Shown here: in pieces, positions 62,249 to 64,000 of the stretch
Numbering within the stretch: position 1 is the stretch's first letter
How the letters are laid out: every line of letters begins with the position of its first letter
Source of the DNA: Pseudomonas anguilliseptica
Lineage (GTDB): Bacteria; Pseudomonadota; Gammaproteobacteria; Pseudomonadales; Pseudomonadaceae
Direction of reading: 5' to 3'
DNA: 64,000 bases
Assembly: GCF_021375795.1 (NCBI RefSeq)
Contig: NZ_JAEIOI010000003.1
Span: 372,001-436,000, forward strand
Translations under genes and position numbers: made by a program
Notes under the pieces: model-generated
The model's input: only the letters and a program-made list of their open reading frames with translations
Told to the model about the DNA's origin: nothing
The model's database searches: none

Positions 62249-63187
62249 CTAGGGCGCGGTAGCCAGTACAGCCTGGTTACGGCCCTGGTGTTTGGCCTTG
62301 TAGAGCAGGCGGTCGACCGTTTCGATAAAGGCCTGGGGCTGGTCAAGCGGGCCGGGGACAAGGGTGCCGACGCCCAGGCTTAAGGTCAGCAATGGGCCGA
62401 CCTGGGAATGGGCGTGCTGGATGTTCTGCTCGCAGATCAGCTGGCGGCAGCGCTCGGCGACCTGTGCGGCGGCCTGGGCATCGGTTTCCGGCAGCAGCAG
62501 CACAAATTCCTCACCGCCATAGCGAGCCATCAGGTCACGCGGGCGCACGGCAGCGCCACTCAGGGCCTGGCCGACGCTTTTCAGGCAATCGTCGCCCTGG
62601 ATATGGCCGTAGTGGTCGTTGTATTCCTTGAAGTAGTCGATATCCAGCAGGATCAGTGACAGCGGCTGGCCCGTGCGCTGGGCGTTGCTCCACTCCACCT
62701 GCAGGCGGTTGTCGAACATGCGCCGGTTGGCCACGCCGGTGAGGCCATCGAGGTAAGAGAGTTCTTCCAGCTGTTGCTGCAATTGCAGCAGTTGCTGCTC
62801 GGTCTGCTTGCGTTCGCTGATGTCGAACATAAAGCCGATCAGCGATTCGACCTCGCCGGCCTCATTACGCAGGACATGCACCACATCGCGAATCCACACG
62901 TAGCGGCCGTCGCGGGTCAGGGCGCGGTAATCGGCCTCATGGTCGGTGCCGGCCTGGGACTGCGAGACACAAAAGCCCACCACCGTGTCGCGGTCCTCGG
63001 GGTGCATGCGCTCGGCCCAGTCGTTGGCGCTGATCCAACTGGCTTGCGGCCAACCCAGCAGGGTTTCGATCTGCGGGCCGATATAGGCGAAGGTCATGCT
63101 GGCCCAGTCGATTTTCCAGGGGATGGCCTTGGTCGACTCCAGCAGGGTTTTGTACACCGCGCTATCGGTAATCATCGAATCAGGCAT
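62249..63187 (-). CDS. PAS-GGDEF diguanylate cyclase
   Basis: A 312-residue cytoplasmic protein. A PAS-PAC sensor domain occupies about residues 15-135 (DWAERMHPEDRDTVVGF, EADYRALTRDGRYVWIRDVV). A short coiled coil follows, then a GGDEF domain with active-site RYGGEEF near residue 222. The inhibitory I-site RxxD (RPRD) lies five residues before it, so product feedback should work. It makes cyclic di-GMP. ATG 63187 is preferred to a frame 48 codons longer. Confidence 0.93.
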   Translation of the reverse strand: MPDSMITDSAVYKTLLESTKAIPWKIDWASMTFAYIGPQIETLLGWPQASWISANDWAERMHPEDRDTVVGFCVSQSQAGTDHEADYRALTRDGRYVWIRDVVHVLRNEAGEVESLIGFMFDISERKQTEQQLLQLQQQLEELSYLDGLTGVANRRMFDNRLQVEWSNAQRTGQPLSLILLDIDYFKEYNDHYGHIQGDDCLKSVGQALSGAAVRPRDLMARYGGEEFVLLLPETDAQAAAQVAERCRQLICEQNIQHAHSQVGPLLTLSLGVGTLVPGPLDQPQAFIETVDRLLYKAKHQGRNQAVLATAP

Positions 63188-63283
63188 GGCAGGCAATCCG
63201 GGCGGGGTATAGCGCAGGTTGTAACCAAGATCGGCAGCCGACGCAACCGCAGGGCAGATGACCGGCCAGTATTCGCGCAGACA

Positions 63284-63313
63284 GCACAAGGGCCACGAAT
63301 GTGGCCCTTGTGC
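63284..63313. terminator. Hairpin after the polyamine permease gene
   Basis: Perfect 13-bp stem GCACAAGGGCCAC / GTGGCCCTTGTGC with loop GAAT, 19 bases past the permease stop. The T run is poor, but the stem strength suggests it ends that transcript. Confidence 0.75.
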
Positions 63314-63331
63314 ATTGTCCGGGAAAACCAC

Positions 63332-64000
63332 TCAGGCCTGCGCCTGGGCGACTCCCGTGGTTTCATCCATGGCTTGCTGCAGGGCCTTCTTGCGCTTCTC
63401 TTCGGCACGGTGGGCGAAGAACCACACCAGGAAGGTGGCGAAAGACACCGCCAGCAGGATCAGGCTGGCCACCGCGTTGATTTCCGGCTTCACGCCCAGA
63501 CGCACGGCAGAGAAGACTTCCATCGGCAAGGTGGTCGAGCCCGGACCGGAGACGAAGCTGGCGAGTACCAGGTCGTCCAGCGACAGGGCGAAGGACATCA
63601 TGCCGCCAGCCGCCAGCGAAGGCGCGATCATCGGGATGGTGATCAGGAAGAACACCTTCCACGGCTTGGCCCCCAGGTCCATGGCCGCTTCTTCGATGGA
63701 CATATCCAGCTCACGCAGGCGCGACGACACCACCACCGCCACATAGGCGGAACAGAAGGTGGTGTGGGCGATCCAGATGGTCAGGATGCCACGCTCGGCA
63801 GGCCAGCCGATCAGTTGCGCCATGGCCACGAACAGCAACAGCAGCGACAGACCAGTGATCACCTCGGGCATTACCAGTGGTGCGGTAACCAGGCCACCGA
63901 ACAGCGTGCGGCCCTTGAAACGGGTCACGCGGGTCAACACAAAGGCCGCCATGGTGCCCAGCGCAACAGCGGCAATCGCGGTGTAGCAGGCGATTTCCAG
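63332..64000 (-). CDS. Polyamine ABC transporter permease, PotI/SpuH-like (5' end outside window)
   Basis: The last 222 residues of an inner-membrane permease; the frame is open to the window edge (L-E-I-A-C-Y-T-A-I-A before the first Met). It has four to five helices and the EAA loop SIEEAAMDLGAKPWKVFFLITIPMIAPSL. It matches PotI/SpuH, the second permease of putrescine/spermidine ABC systems. In P. aeruginosa spuH is next to hacB; here they are separated by about 13 kb. Confidence 0.9.
   Translation of the reverse strand: MEIACYTAIAAVALGTMAAFVLTRVTRFKGRTLFGGLVTAPLVMPEVITGLSLLLLFVAMAQLIGWPAERGILTIWIAHTTFCSAYVAVVVSSRLRELDMSIEEAAMDLGAKPWKVFFLITIPMIAPSLAAGGMMSFALSLDDLVLASFVSGPGSTTLPMEVFSAVRLGVKPEINAVASLILLAVSFATFLVWFFAHRAEEKRKKALQQAMDETTGVAQAQA

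Overview
The window is chromosomal DNA of a gammaproteobacterium, almost certainly a Pseudomonas. The backbone is GC-rich. Gene content and local order match that genus: hemX-hemD-hemC-algR-algZ beside argH, then cyaA, rnk, cyaY, lptM/lppL-lysA-dapF-DUF484-xerC-HAD, sutA, glnK-amtB, ubiK and comM, followed by spuA-like, hacB-like, serA and carO-like genes. The chromosomal cassette array and comM point loosely to a stutzeri/mendocina/alcaligenes-type lineage; this is inference, and the species is not determined.

Layout. 1-18 kb is housekeeping: porphyrin synthesis, the AlgZ/AlgR regulator pair, arginine and lysine/DAP synthesis, class I adenylate cyclase, frataxin and XerC. 18-22 kb holds the nitrogen block (two ammonium transporters, GlnK), the small regulator SutA and UbiK. 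At 22.4 kb comM begins but is cut by a 7.57-kb AT-rich element (23033-30599); the rest of comM resumes at 30.6 kb. The element carries a HindIII-like restriction endonuclease and its methyltransferase, a small serine resolvase beside a GGTATCA repeat array, an HUH replication-initiator-like protein, a MobV relaxase, an unknown protein and a large serine recombinase that is the likely integrase. No conjugation apparatus is visible, so it looks like an integrative and mobilizable element.

31-51 kb is again backbone: a gamma-Glu-GABA hydrolase, a LysR/MATE pair, two CarP-like beta-propellers around a CarO-like OB-fold protein with TTAAG-N6-TTAAG boxes, a FAH hydrolase, divergent D-2-hydroxyglutarate dehydrogenase and serA, several conserved unknowns, and a HacB-like N-acyl amide acylase followed by an M20 peptidase. 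51.8-55.8 kb is a tightly overlapping SCO1/membrane protein/AhpD-like set with an MFS transporter and a divergent LysR regulator.

From 56.37 to 58.88 kb lies a small integron cassette array: an attI-like boundary, four plus-strand orphan genes, three well-formed attC sites of 76-77 bp and one decayed site. No integron integrase gene is present in the window. The window closes with an OsmC-YcaO fusion, two small envelope proteins, a PAS-GGDEF diguanylate cyclase and the 3' part of a polyamine ABC permease gene. No rRNA, tRNA or CRISPR array was recognised.
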